Assembly: GCA_033819885.1 (NCBI GenBank)
Contig: JAQYUZ010000006.1
Location: 434,001 to 498,000, forward strand
Source: Microbotryomycetes sp. JL201
Lineage: Eukaryota > Basidiomycota > Microbotryomycetes
Direction: 5' to 3'
DNA: 64,000 nucleotides
Shown: in pieces, positions 1 to 10,558 of the stretch
How positions within the stretch are numbered: position 1 is the first letter of the stretch
How the letters are laid out: every line of letters begins with the position of its first letter
Made by a program: the position numbers and the translations under genes
Notes under the pieces: model-generated
Told to the model about the DNA's origin: nothing
Seen by the model: only the letters and a program-made list of their open reading frames with translations
The model's database searches: none

Positions 1-58
1 ACGACAAGACGCAGTAGGAGCCTCCGCGCTCGCAACTAATCACGCTGCAGTTCAAGTG

Positions 59-3000
59 ATGGACAGGTCTGAAAGCGACGACACCTCTCGGATTGACAGC
101 GAGGGCCCTGGATCTGACGCTGTGCCCATAACCGTAGACGACCGGTTTCTCGATGGCAGCGTCGGCCACACTCAGTTCGCGCATGCAACAGCCACACATC
201 CTACGACCCGTCCATCACAGCCCGCGAATCCGAAATCTGTCGCGAGCGGCGAAATCAGAGCTCAGGATCATGCGGCTACGATTCCTGACCCTTCAACGTA
301 CAAGGATCCGTCGGCGCCACAAGCGAACCCTGCGCCGGGCACGTCCGACCCTCAGCCAATTGTGGAAGCTGGAGAAGCGCAGAAAGAGAATTCGCCGCCG
401 GACGTCGTACCTGGAATGCCCTCTGCCCCGCTCTCGTCTCTCGTGTCACAATACCACTCCGAGGACGTCTCGTCCTCGCCAACAGTTGCTCGGAATCTGC
501 TAGGGCGCGATCACTTGCCAGGGACAGATGTCGACTCGGCGCCGTTGGAGGGTGAAAAGCTGCCGGAAGCTATGCAAGGGCCTCTGAGCGACCCGGTGCC
601 TTCCATAGGTATGAACCGCCACGCGAATCGGTTAGGGCCGCAAGTGAGCAGATCGAATGACGCACGTCGGCGTGCCTCATTTCACTGACGAATCTTCTAG
701 ATGTCTACACCGGCTTTCACGGCGAAGCATCTGCCGCCCATCCAGCCAGCTCTCACCATTCAACAGCTGATGCGAAGCGAGCAGGCGCGACAATCCGCAA
801 CGGACAAAGGAGCAGCCGTGTCGCCAACAAAGCGCAAAGCAACGTACCAAAGCTCTGACGTTATGGTTCATCCTGCTGCAAAGCCCAAAAGAAAGCGTCG
901 GAACTCATGGGGAACATCGTCTACGCCAGACAACGATAGCCAGAACATTGAAAACAATGCCTCGAACGAACAAGAACGCGAGCATCAAGGGCTGGCTGAT
1001 GAGTCTGGTGAGGCTGGCGAAACACAGGCGACCCAAAGAACAGAAGAGGAGGAAAGTCAGCCTTTGATGGTCGATCGCATGCCAGAGCCTCTGCGACTGG
1101 AAGATGTCGCGAATGGGCCAGCTGAGAAGATTCCAGAGCCGTCGATTCCGCCTACGGAAGTAGTCCCTACTTCGGACGCCGTTACAGAGATATCGCTGCC
1201 AAGCGACAGCGCCGACCCAATGCGTCCGACTGGTTCGAGTGTTCGTATGACGCAGACGCAGCCAAGTCAGGATGGTGACAGCAATATTCGACTGAATCTA
1301 ACGGACATTGGCATGATGGACAGCAGTCAGGCGTACGCGTCTCAGTTTGAGATGGATCCGACGCAAATTGTGCACGATGTCGAACGTGTGTTGCCAGGAA
1401 GTGTGAACGCAGGTGAGAATATGGGCCAGCAGGAGTGTAATTTTGCGCTGAACGTGTGGTCTCTCTTCAGAGCGCGACCTGCCAGAATTTCAATACGAAA
1501 CGGCCGCATCGACTTCTGGGCTATCTAGGAAGATATTTCTAGGACCTGCGCCCTCTCACACTGCATTCAACTCGCCTCAAAGAGGCACAAGGTTGAAGGA
1601 ACCTCTGTCGACCGTACTCGAGTCGCAGCCGCAATCAGTTCGTTTTGAGACGATGAACCGTCTCGAAGCTATCGACGAGGGTGCCTCATCTGGTCCATCT
1701 ACAAGTCTAGGAGCAGGCTCAGGCGGGTTCGTTCCCGACAGTCAAGCTTCGCCACGCTTCCCACGAAGAAATCTTCCAGCTTCGTCCTCCTTGCCGCAAA
1801 CGGAGGCGTTGATGGCGGGTGTTTCCTCTTCAGCGGCGCTATTCGCAACGACAGCGGTGGCGCAGCCGAATCCTAGGAGAACAAACCCAAAGATTGACGT
1901 CAAAGGCAAAGAAAAGGTTCAGTCCATTGCTGAATCCGAATCTGTCGACGAACTCGATCTGATTGGTGGCGCCAGTCGGCGAAATGATGCTCGTACAGCG
2001 GAAGCCGACGCAGATGCGGGACAAGACAACAACAGCGACATTGTTGAATTGCCAACCATGATGGATAGTCCTCGGAAGCGACCAACTCGTCAGGCCAAAG
2101 CAAAAGCTGTCTCGGCAAAAGCGAGCAAGGTCCGTAAGCTAGGAGTCAAAGCTATAGGCGCCATCAAATGTGCGACGGAAGGATATGTCCGAAAAGCTGG
2201 TACGAGGGCGAGCGGAAAGAATGCATCAAAATCTAAGGCAAACTCGTCGAAAGCTACGAGTGTCGCATCAGAGACAGAAGCAGAGGACGACAGAAAAGAT
2301 GAAGACTTTGAGGAGACGTCGCGCAAAGCGAGCAGCTCTAAACGTGGCCGCTCATCCACGGCGAGGTCCCGAATCCCGAGTGTCTCTGACGAAGGATCAA
2401 CTCGGCCAGGTTCAAAGAGCAAACTGCCCGAAGGCGCTCCGTTCTCCCGAGTCATGGCGCTGTGGAGGGACGATGGGTGGATGTATCCGGCTACAATCAC
2501 GAGCGTATTGGGTGGTTTTGCACGTGTGAGGTTCGAAGACGGCGCTACTGGCAAATTGCGATTCACGGAATTGCGACGTTGCGAACTTCGCTGTGGTGAC
2601 CTTATCTATCGCACTCAAGGTCCTGACAATAGACCATATGCCGATTTCGAAGTGCTTCGATGCGAAAAGGCTGGCACGGGCGAAGTCACGGCTGAAAGCT
2701 TGCAGTCGGATGACGAAATTATCGCCGAGCTGGCTGAAGCGGCGGCTGATGAGCACGAGGAGCTCATTAGTCGCATCAAGGTGGCAGACATCTGTATCCG
2801 TCCAGCGCACGTCGTCTTGCTCGACGACAGACGACTGACGCCACGAGAGATTGCCGCGTTCGAGGGCCGTACAGGACCGCCTGCAGCAAAGCCGCTACCG
2901 TTGCTTGACGTTCCGCCTCCTGTTGAGCTTGAAGCAGCGACCATCAACCGACGCGGTGGTCTCTTTGCCCGAACAGCCTTTCTGATGACGAACGTTGTCG

Positions 3001-3806
3001 AAGACCGTGCGGCAATCCAGGCAATGCTGACGGACAAAGGTGGCTCTGTCATCGATGTCGAGCATTTCATGCGCGTAACTGTGCCCAGCAAAGGACATGA
3101 GGTCCAGGTTGCATTTGCTCAACAGGCTTTCAAAGACGTCGATACGATTTTGCTCCTAGCTGATCGTCCAAGCACGACGCCAAAATACTTGATCGCCTTA
3201 GCTCTCGGTATCCCTTGCGTCTGCTCAAAATACATTCTCGAATCCGTTCGAGAGGTGAGTGCGCGAGACAAGCGGCTTCGACCACCATTAATTGCTCGGA
3301 TTGCACAGAACGTTCGACTCGACTGGCGCGACTTTGCCATGAGTTCTGGCTCGGTCCAGGCGCTTGGTACTTTTGTCGTTGGTGCCCAGATGCGCTCAAT
3401 CAACAAGACTGCTTTCGACCTAGCGTCTCTTGCCACGTTTCGCCAAAGCTACGGCCTGTTTCGCGGCCGGTCTGTGTTGGTCGTCAAGTCGAGCAAGCTC
3501 GCGAGCGAGGCGAGTCAAGCACGAGGTTATACGACTGCAGGCCTCACTGACTCGAGCATTCCCTCATAGATGCGCAGCGTGTTGACCATCATCGCCGCCG
3601 CGGGAGCTGTCAAGGTAGACTTCGTCGCCAAACCCGAAGCTGCTTCTGACGCGACGGCATACGACCACGTCGTGCTTGACGATGGTCAATCCAAACCAAG
3701 CTCGCTTGCGACGCACCCTGGAGTGGGCAGCTTGACGTGGCTCAAGCAGTGTCTGATTGCCGGGCGAGTGTTGCAACCGGCGCTGCTCAAGCCGAGCACG
3801 AATTGA
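59..3806 (+). CDS. CRB2: Crb2/Rad9/53BP1-type DNA damage checkpoint adaptor (5' end may lie outside window)
   Basis: Likely the mediator that binds modified chromatin at DNA breaks and passes the ATM/ATR signal to the effector kinase. Exons by splice sites and phase: up to 643, 701-1412, 1471-3509, 3570-3806, giving about 1190 aa from the ATG at 59. The N-terminal two thirds are low complexity with clustered SQ/TQ sites (TQTQPSQ, SQAYASQFEMDPTQ), as expected for a phospho-regulated adaptor. A Tudor-like segment (WRDDGWMYPATITSV, then VRFEDGATGKLRF) is followed by two C-terminal BRCT repeats: LLLADRP...CVCSKYILESV...LDWRDF, then GRSVLVV...RSVLTIIAAAGA...SLTWLKQCL. The reading frame stays open upstream to base 2 and CTGCAG ends at 50, so an upstream exon is possible. 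The last intron (3510-3569) has a GC donor. A 54-nt GT...AG segment at 3255-3308 inside BRCT1 is in frame and may be intron or exon. Confidence 0.82.
3510..3569 (+). other. GC-AG intron in the Crb2-like gene
   Basis: Donor GAG|GCGAGT, acceptor TCATAG, branch-like CTCACTGAC near 3543. It removes an in-frame TAG at 3567-3569 and joins the two halves of BRCT2 in phase 0. Nearby GT donors at 3514 and 3526 would shift the frame out of the BRCT sequence. Confidence 0.75.
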
Positions 3807-4059
3807 GGCAACGGTCTCGACGTGCTTCCGACCGCAAGCCTTTCTTCTGCCGTGCTCGCTGAGTCGGTGCTCTAGCCTCCATACATTGTTTCTTGTTTCA
3901 GTTCTCGTCTGTTGTTGTCTGTATTTCTGATCTGTCGAGCTCAAACTGACTGCGCTGAGAAGTAAATCAATTCGTTGGCTGTCGAGGACTTTGTGTAAAT
4001 CAGGATGTTTGCAAGGCCCAAATTGATTCGCAGCCTTCGTTCGTGCATCGCCCGAGACC

Positions 4060-5621
4060 ATGGTTGCTGCCCAGGTCTCGCGCAAGCACGTGCTCGTACT
4101 TCCTGATTGTGAGCATGAAGGAGGCGTGTGCTTCAATTGTCCTCCTGACGTCGGCTCGTTACTGTCGTGCAGACGTCGATTTGAGCTCGCCCGACGCGTC
4201 GCGACACCGCTTCCTGCGCCTGCCTCACCCACGAACACGTGCGTCTGACGCCGAAAAGACGTGTTTTTTGTTACAAAACTGACTCTGGACTCGACCACTC
4301 GGTGCAGGTTTGCCGAGTCTGTTCCTGCCGGCAACCTCGGGCGACGGAGGCGCTCGTTGCTGCAGACTGCTCGAAGTGCAACGCATAAGCGCAGACACCG
4401 ACAAGCAAAGGTCATGGTTCATTGGCCAAGATGTGGTGTCTGGTCAGTAGACTTCGGTTTGTGCATGTTTGCGCCTACAAGACGTTCAACGCCACACCTT
4501 GTACAACAGATGGCACGCTCGGCCTGCTCACGCCCTTTGATCCGCTATGGCTCGTGATTTCAATCTTGTCCACGGTCCCGAACCGATTCATGCAGCAGAC
4601 AGAGCTTTGGGAGTGGGCAGCGCAACGTGTGTCGATCGCCGACAGCTCGAGTTCATCTCTGGACGCCGAGAAGGAACTCAAGATGACCGCAGAAGACATA
4701 CTTTCTTTTGGACAATTACAATGTGTGCAAGACAGGCTAGACGAGGTCTGCGACACTCAAGGTGGGGCTTGGGTGATGTGAAAGTGGTACTGGGCACTGA
4801 TATGTGTGCGCGCGCGCTGAATCAGCTCACGACGGCCTCATCCTGTATCGACTCGACAACGCAAAAGTTTTGCGAGCGCTAAAACGCAAGGTCGATCGTC
4901 TCATCGACCCAGAGAACGGCATTTTCGGTCCGCTCGCCTCAACTGACCTCAACAAGCCAATCTCGACTGCTGGCGGCGCGGAATGCGCAGATGGGCATAC
5001 AGGTCTAGATAGAGCGACAGCAGCTGCCCGTATTCTGAACAAAGATGGCATCGGTGACGGACAAGGTCTAAGCGAGCAGCTCCAGCTTGGTCAGTGTACC
5101 CGAAGATTAGCCGTGAGGGGATGTCCGTAGCGCTGACTCTCGTATTTACTGCTTACAGAATCGAGAACAAAGACTGTTGTCAAGGTGCTCTCCAACTACC
5201 TCGACCCAAAACACGCCGACGAGCTACTGAAAGCCTATTCGCAAGTTTCTCTTCCGCACTGGAGTGCGATGATCGAGACTGACACTCATGGTACCATAGC
5301 TTCAAAGCAATGGAGCAGCATTTGAGCACAATTACGACCTCGTCCATACTTTCGACAACCTATTTGCCCGGTCGAGGTGGTGGCGGCGGCGCCGAAGGTG
5401 GTTCTCTTGGCGGCGGTTCGGCCGCGTTGAAAAAGAAAGCGGCCGTCGTCAAGGGTTCACGAGGCGTCGAAATGCTGAAAAAGGCGTCGACCAGGAATAT
5501 GAACAAGCTGAGCACGTACTTTACAAAAGCGCCTATGGCCGCCGCGGCCAAGCCGCAAAAGACAGCCGCTGTACCGACTCGGACATCGCCCAGGAAGCGC
5601 AAAGCTGATGACGCAGAATGA
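4060..5621 (+). CDS. RNH202: Ribonuclease H2 subunit B (Rnh202/RNASEH2B)
   Basis: Non-catalytic subunit of the nuclear RNase H2 complex, which excises ribonucleotides from DNA and degrades RNA:DNA hybrids. Seven exons fit by phase: 4060-4108, 4173-4238, 4308-4442, 4510-4761, 4826-5089, 5159-5240, 5300-5621; the total is 390 codons including stop. Family signatures in order: FLRLPHPRT; SLFLPA and LLEVQRI...RSWFIGQDVV; DGTLGLLTPFDPLWLVISIL, which corresponds to the TPVDPLFLLL block of human RNASEH2B; LYRLDNAKVLRALKRKV; then LLKAYSFKAMEQHL. The C-terminus holds NKLSTYFTK, resembling the degenerate PCNA-binding (PIP) motif at the end of human RNASEH2B, followed by a basic SPRKRK stretch that could be a nuclear signal. 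The intron at 5241-5299 uses a GC donor; without it the protein would end early and lose the PIP-like tail. Confidence 0.88.
5241..5299 (+). other. GC-AG intron in RNase H2B
   Basis: Donor TATTC|GCAAGT, acceptor CCATAG, 59 nt. Splicing restores the family motif LLKAYSFKAMEQHL and the rest of the C-terminus; the unspliced frame reaches a stop within about 20 codons. Confidence 0.8.
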
Positions 5622-5976
5622 ACAAGATGTGTCGTGTTCGCTTGTCGTGTTGTACCATGCTTGTTGTATGCGCCCTCATCGCCGATCTCGTTGCGCTCGG
5701 GCCTCTCACATTGCGATGACGTCGGCTCGAATGCGAGCGAAAGCGCTCGCACCGCGCCTCTTCGCTTCTTCATCCCTGCCCATTTCTTTGAGCTTGTCAG
5801 TCGCGCACGCGTCAACTGCACGGTCAGATCAATGGTTGCTGACCCACGCGCTCCTTTCTCTGTTTGTCTGTCCTCCTTTGTGCTCGCTGAAACCCTTCCG
5901 CGCACGTGCCCGCGCTCGTCATCGCCCGCCGCCCGCTGCGTCCGTTTTCACGCTTCACGTTGACACAGCATCTATA

Positions 5977-6726
5977 ATGTCTGCCATCTCTTCACCTTCG
6001 TCGCTCTTGACTGTCCACGCGTCATCGACGCCCATCCAGGTCAGTGCATTCACTTACAGCAGCGTGTGGGGCCTGTCGACGTCATCGAACTCTCCTTTCG
6101 ACGTCGCCAGCCCCCGTCTCGCTCGTCTGATCACGCCGAGAGTGTGCTGACACGTTCGTATTGTTTGCCATCAGATCCTCTCGATCGCAAGGATCGCCGC
6201 AGGTCTCGGAGCCTTCATCGCGCCTGGTGAGACGCCGCGACGGCCAGCCGGGGAGCCTCCCGTGTTCGCGGACTTGACGCTGACAATTCGCGCGGTCTTG
6301 CCAGCTTTCTTCACCCAGCGCGCATTCAAGTTCTCGGCTAATAAGACTGGTGGTGGTGTCCAAGTTGGCGGCTCAATCGGCCACAACACGACCCAGCCTG
6401 GCCAGGACAGCGAACTCGGCCTTGGTGAGCTCGGGACTTCTGAGCGTCCTGAGAGAGCGCCAATAATTGACACGCGCGGCTTATCAATCGCAGCCGTCCG
6501 TCTGTTTGCTACCCGTGACTTTGTCCTCGGTCTCTTGCTCCGCGACTCGACCGCTGCCGTTGTCACGCGCGCCCTTCAAGCCGGTTTGATCTCGTCCCTG
6601 CTCGACTTGGCCGCCGCCGGCCTTGGCTACGTTGAGGGTACCTTGTCGCCCGAGACTGGCGGTGCCATCGCACTTGTCGGAGGTCTCGGCGCCGCATTGC
6701 AGTTCTACATCTTGAACCGCAACTAG
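5977..6726 (+). CDS. Conserved-looking small membrane protein, function unknown
   Basis: Two exons, 5977-6039 and 6175-6726 (135-nt intron, GTCAGT...CATCAG, phase 0), encode 204 aa. The ATG at 5977 follows a pyrimidine-rich leader. The protein has a short Ser/Thr-rich N-terminus, then SIARIAAGLGAFIAP, a soluble middle with a Gly/Asn-rich stretch, and two hydrophobic C-terminal segments (ALQAGLISSLLDLAAAGLGYV and GAIALVGGLGAALQFYI) ending in NRN. The RLFATRDFVLGLLLRD block loosely recalls small DUF4267-type membrane proteins, but I cannot confirm that. A mitochondrial or ER membrane location is a guess from composition. Confidence 0.6.
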
Positions 6727-8282
6727 ATCACTCTCTTCTCGACCCACTAGCATGGACACACACGCTTAGCGGCAATCCACTGTTGATGACTCATCGGAAC
6801 AGAATTGGTCGTACGCGATAGGACAACATCAATGTAACAAGAAAGCAGATTTCTAAACTATGTTTTTGTTTAATTCACTTGATATTGCAACCTCTTCCCA
6901 GAGCAAGCTGAGCCAAACCGTGTGCGTGAACCTGCGCTGAGGAGCAAATTCTAGCGACAAGAACTTCTTGCTTTACTCCGCCTGGCCGACACCTGCGAAC
7001 GCAGCGTCCACCTATCTCGGGCCTTCGCTCGTGTGAGCTGTCGCAATCTTGCGGTGATAGACTTGAGCTTGACCCGTTCAGAAAACTGTCGAGACGGACT
7101 ACAGCTGTGGAACGACGGGAGCCGATCAGCGACGTCGTCACATCATTCAACACAAGCTACACGAGCGGCAACTACTGACGTTTGTGACATTTTCGTTTCA
7201 CCCGGTCGGCTGAGGTTTACACCTTCGCTCCTTCCTTTGAATAACTTTTGTCTAACCCTAAGCGATCAGGTGACCTTTGGGCCAGCCTGGTGTGAATGAG
7301 TTCAAGGAACGTGTTTTGATGCAATTGCGCTTGCGCTCGGGCCGCGACTGATGCTTATCAGCGAACTTGAGCTCGTTATCATTGAGGTGACGGTTTGCAC
7401 GCTCGAATGGGGAAAACTCATTCCAGGACATCACTTGGGGCTGACCTGCGGGTGAAAACGGGGTGAACTACGAGAGGGGTTTGAAAGTCGTGTGTGTATG
7501 AAACACGTTTCGGATGCAGCGCCAGCTTGCCAGTCGGTATTGTCGGCTACGGCGGGCAACGCCCCATCACGTCTTTCAAATCGTGGACCTGGTCGTCACC
7601 CTCAGCTTTGATCCGGGCCGAAAGTTCCTAGCTCAAGTCAACTTCACGAACTACCTCTGCTTCCCTACAAAGACTGAAAGTCAAGCCATGGTGGCCATGT
7701 GAGCGTGACTAGTATAGCCGTGTTGGTCATCGCCGCCATCCTCGCGCTACCAATTCACTGTCGGAGGTAAATCGTTCTACAGAAGCACCGTGACGGTCAA
7801 CACTGAGTCACCCGAGAAGATCGCTCATGTTCTGATCAGTAAATCCATGGCAGGCGTGCAAATCATCGAGAAAGAGGAAGAGAAGACGAAAAAAGATTTC
7901 TTTCTCAAAATGACCTGCTGACTTGGTCCGGCACACCAGCGAGGGAAGGCTTTGACAATGACGGCGAATTTCATCAACAATCTAAGAAGTATCGAGGCGC
8001 CGACTGTTGTACGGGGCCCAGACAAAAAATTACAAAGCCTGCCAGGACTATACATTGCCGCAAGAGGTTCTCGCCGAAATGACAAGACAAAGAATGCAAC
8101 GAGAGCTACTGAAACCATCTCAAATTGGCTCTTGAAAGGACGGAAAATCCCAATAGAGAACAAAGACTGGCATCGATCGACAAGCACACTCGATTTTTGG
8201 ACGAGCAATGTCACTTGGACAGCTGCTCGGACCGCTGGCAGACATTGACCGTTCGCGCCACAACAAAACTCGCATTCATGGT
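6727..8282. other. Gene-poor stretch, no identifiable gene
   Basis: This 1.5-kb stretch lies between the membrane-protein gene and the 3' end of the Fpg gene. Only short ORFs occur. Three protein-like snippets lie on the + strand in different frames: 7349 onward (MLISELELVIIEVTV), 7514-7702 (FQIVDLVVTLSFDPGRKFLA) and about 7715 (IAVLVIAAILALPI, membrane-like). I could not join them by plausible splice sites into a gene. The stretch may hold 3' UTRs, an undetected multi-exon gene or a decayed gene. Confidence 0.4.
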
Positions 8283-9984
8283 TCAGTCGGCGCGTGCTGA
8301 TGAGGCCTGACAGTCAGCACGGTCTCTCGACGTACTGCCGGCTGAGATACGTACGACAGAGACGACGACAGCACGCAAAGATCGACGCCGGCGTTTGACT
8401 GGTTCCTTGCCTTCGTCAACAGGAGTTTGGTTCTCGACAAGCGCCTGATCTTCTGAAACATGATCATGAACTGCCTCTCTGGCCACTGATGGATCGTCTT
8501 TGAGTTTGAACTTGTCTGCTTCTCCATTGAGCACACCGTCGGCCTCCTCCGAGCTGGACGAACCAAGTCTTCGCCGTCTCTTTGCTTGCTTGGACTTTTT
8601 GATTGTTCTTGTCGTCTTGGAGACACTGGACGGCAATTTTTGAACAGCTATAAGATGGGAAATAAAGAAGTCAGTTGCCTATCCGTTATCCGACTGACGA
8701 AAGTCCTTCCTCACCTTCTACGATCGCACTCGTTCGTCCGCCAACAGTCTCGAAAACGATTTTTGTGATCCTGCCGTCCGGCTTGAGAGAAAGGTCCCGC
8801 TGGCATCAGCTGGGCTTGCTCTTCCGCATAGCATAGCCAAAGGAAGGAGGCCGCGCCGAAAGATCCTCACCAACGTGAAACTGTGGTCATCTCTCCTTCC
8901 TTTACCCCATCGCTTCTTGAACAACCAATGAGATGGAAAAGACGCCGCGTCTGCGTTGCACTGCACGGCTGTGTTTGTCACGTAAGAGATATTGTCGTGA
9001 ACTCTGATTAGCTCATCGGCGGTCAAAGCCGCAGCTGGATGGGCAGGATGTATTTGCGCATGATACAGGATCTCGTCGACCATCCAATCTGGGGAACTTC
9101 TGTCAGTCCAACGTGCAACGGGTAGCTCAGGAACCACTGACTGCCTATGCCACACAATGGCTGTTTTGCAGACGTCAGTCAGCAGCTTGTGGGGTACTGT
9201 GGCTGGGACTGACCCCGTTCTGATCTAATAGCACTGCTTTGATCGGCGCGTGACGTTTCGCCAGCTTTGCGCTCATCGTCTCCAGCGGCATCATTTCCAA
9301 CAGCGGGTCGGTGCCGAGCAAGCTCAACGGGGCGACCATCTCTGGGTTGTCTGCATGAATAAGCTGTATTCGTCCGAACCTTCTGCTGTCGCAAAATGCC
9401 CAATCGCCGACGTGTCCTCCCGAGCGAGGGTCAATGAGCTGGAGGCATGCTTTGGCGTATTTTGGAGGCCAGTCCGTCACCGGTGTCTTGCCTCTTCTGC
9501 GAGAGTCGCCTGGTTCGCCCTTGATGAAAGCTTGGCCCGACATGCCGAAATGAAAGAGTGGGTGCGGCGGCGAGTCAAGCAAGAGCTGAAGGACGGCCGC
9601 AAGCGGACGAGAAAGGTCAACACTAGAGTCAACACAAGCTCAAACGACGTGTTGGTGATTGACGGACGTAAAAGTTCTTGCCTTTGCGTTTGACATCGAC
9701 GACGTTCTTGCCCTGGATTGCCTGTGTCTGTCACGTGCCGAGAGTGCTGGGCAAGTTAGATTGTGTGACACGGCCGCGTCGCTCGCATTCACTTGCGAAT
9801 TCTGTCGCGGTCGTGTTGGCAAATACGATCGAATCGACAAATGCGTCGACATGAGCGATCTGGCAACCTTTGGCGAGGCTGTTGTGGACAAGTGCCGCTC
9901 AGCGCTTGGTCGGCTGTTCTCTAGAGGCTCGACTGACCCGTGCAGGCGAGCTCGAGCTCGCTCTACTTCTGGTAATTCGGGCAT
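8283..9984 (-). CDS. FPG1: Formamidopyrimidine-DNA glycosylase (Fpg/MutM family, fungal type)
   Basis: Base-excision repair glycosylase/AP lyase for oxidised purines. The ATG at 9984 gives MPELPEVERAR, with the catalytic Pro2 and Glu3 that define the family. The next exon encodes AKGCQIAHVDAFVDSIVFAN, then KRKGKNFY|LLLDSPPHPLFHFGMSG with the conserved lysine and His-Phe-Gly-Met core. Exon 9582-9175 carries DSRRFGRIQL; then GIG...WMVDEILYHAQIHP is the helix-two-turn-helix DNA-binding element, and FPSHWLFKKRWGKG plus a VGGRTSAIV-like segment end the domain. No zinc-finger cysteines are visible, as in plant and fungal Fpg proteins. A long Lys/Arg/Ser-rich tail follows (KKSKQAKRRRR), probably nuclear-targeting or DNA-binding. 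Exon borders at the 3' half are approximate. A GC-donor intron is likely at 9722-9796. Confidence 0.85.
9722..9796 (-). other. Probable GC-AG intron in the Fpg gene
   Basis: On the minus strand the donor reads GAATTC|GCAAGT and the acceptor GACACAG. Splicing is phase 0 and joins ANTTATEF to AIQGKNVVDVKRKGK, matching Fpg spacing to within about two residues. An alternative weak GT donor downstream (GTCACA) would give an insertion too long for the family, so the GC donor is favoured but less firm than the others. Confidence 0.6.
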
Positions 9985-10157
9985 TTGTTGGTGGTCAAGT
10001 CGGCGCGGCGCACCACTTTCGAGCGATACGGTGCTGTCCAGCAGAGGCGGGCTGACACTTTCTGCCTGACTTTGTCTATTCTTTGTGATTGATACGGGGG
10101 TTCTTGCGGCCGTGCTCCAGCAGATGGTGCGCCACCCCTGTTTGCTATCCATTTTCA

Positions 10158-10558
10158 ATGACGGCATTCGCTCAGGGCCCCAACTCGGACCTGATCGTCC
10201 ACCGCCTGGCTCGTCTCACGTTCGGCCTCGAGAGTGGGCCAAGCCACAGGCGCAACACAGGCTCCTGCCAGCGGCTACCTGATTGCTGCAGGCTCGAGCT
10301 CGCGAGCGCCGCCAGCCAGTCGCCGTTCGACGGCGCGGCAGCAGCAGCAGCTTCGACAGCCGAAGGTTGCCCGCTCAAGGGACTTCAGTCAAGGGCGTAG
10401 ATCATCAACGACTCACGGCTTGCATCGCCTGCCCCAGGGACGGCTGCCGATTAGCGCAGTACTCGGTAGAGCTCACACTCGACCTTGGTCGACCATTCAC
10501 GAGCGGAAACTGTCGACATAGGGCACACGCACGCTGGTGACACCCTGACTCGCCAAAG
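10158..10558 (+). other. Unresolved short ORFs, possible small gene or 5' exons
   Basis: An ATG at 10158 opens MTAFAQGPNSDLIVHRLARLTF, which looks coding. All three forward frames then continue for 60-100 codons with Ala/Ser/Arg/Gln-rich content, including a CAG/GCA run near 10340. No frame resembles a known protein and I could not pick a splice pattern. The stretch could be a separate small gene, 5' exons or leader of the gene starting at 10559, or non-coding. Confidence 0.3.

Noticed and set aside
3567-3569. In-frame TAG in the Crb2-like gene as evidence of a pseudogene or read-through
   Set aside because: A phase-0 GC-AG intron with a branch-like site removes it and joins the BRCT2 halves cleanly.
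5360-5905. 181-codon minus-strand ORF over the RNase H2B C-terminus
   Set aside because: It overlaps the last exon with the PIP-like tail and has no recognisable features; low-complexity Pro/Arg from Gly/Ala codons read backwards.
6484-6759. ORFs antisense to the small membrane-protein gene
   Set aside because: The sense frame has a plausible exon structure and hydrophobic segments; the antisense peptides are composition shadows.
7251-7261. TCTAACCCTAA, telomere-like
   Set aside because: A single copy inside ordinary sequence, with no tandem array.
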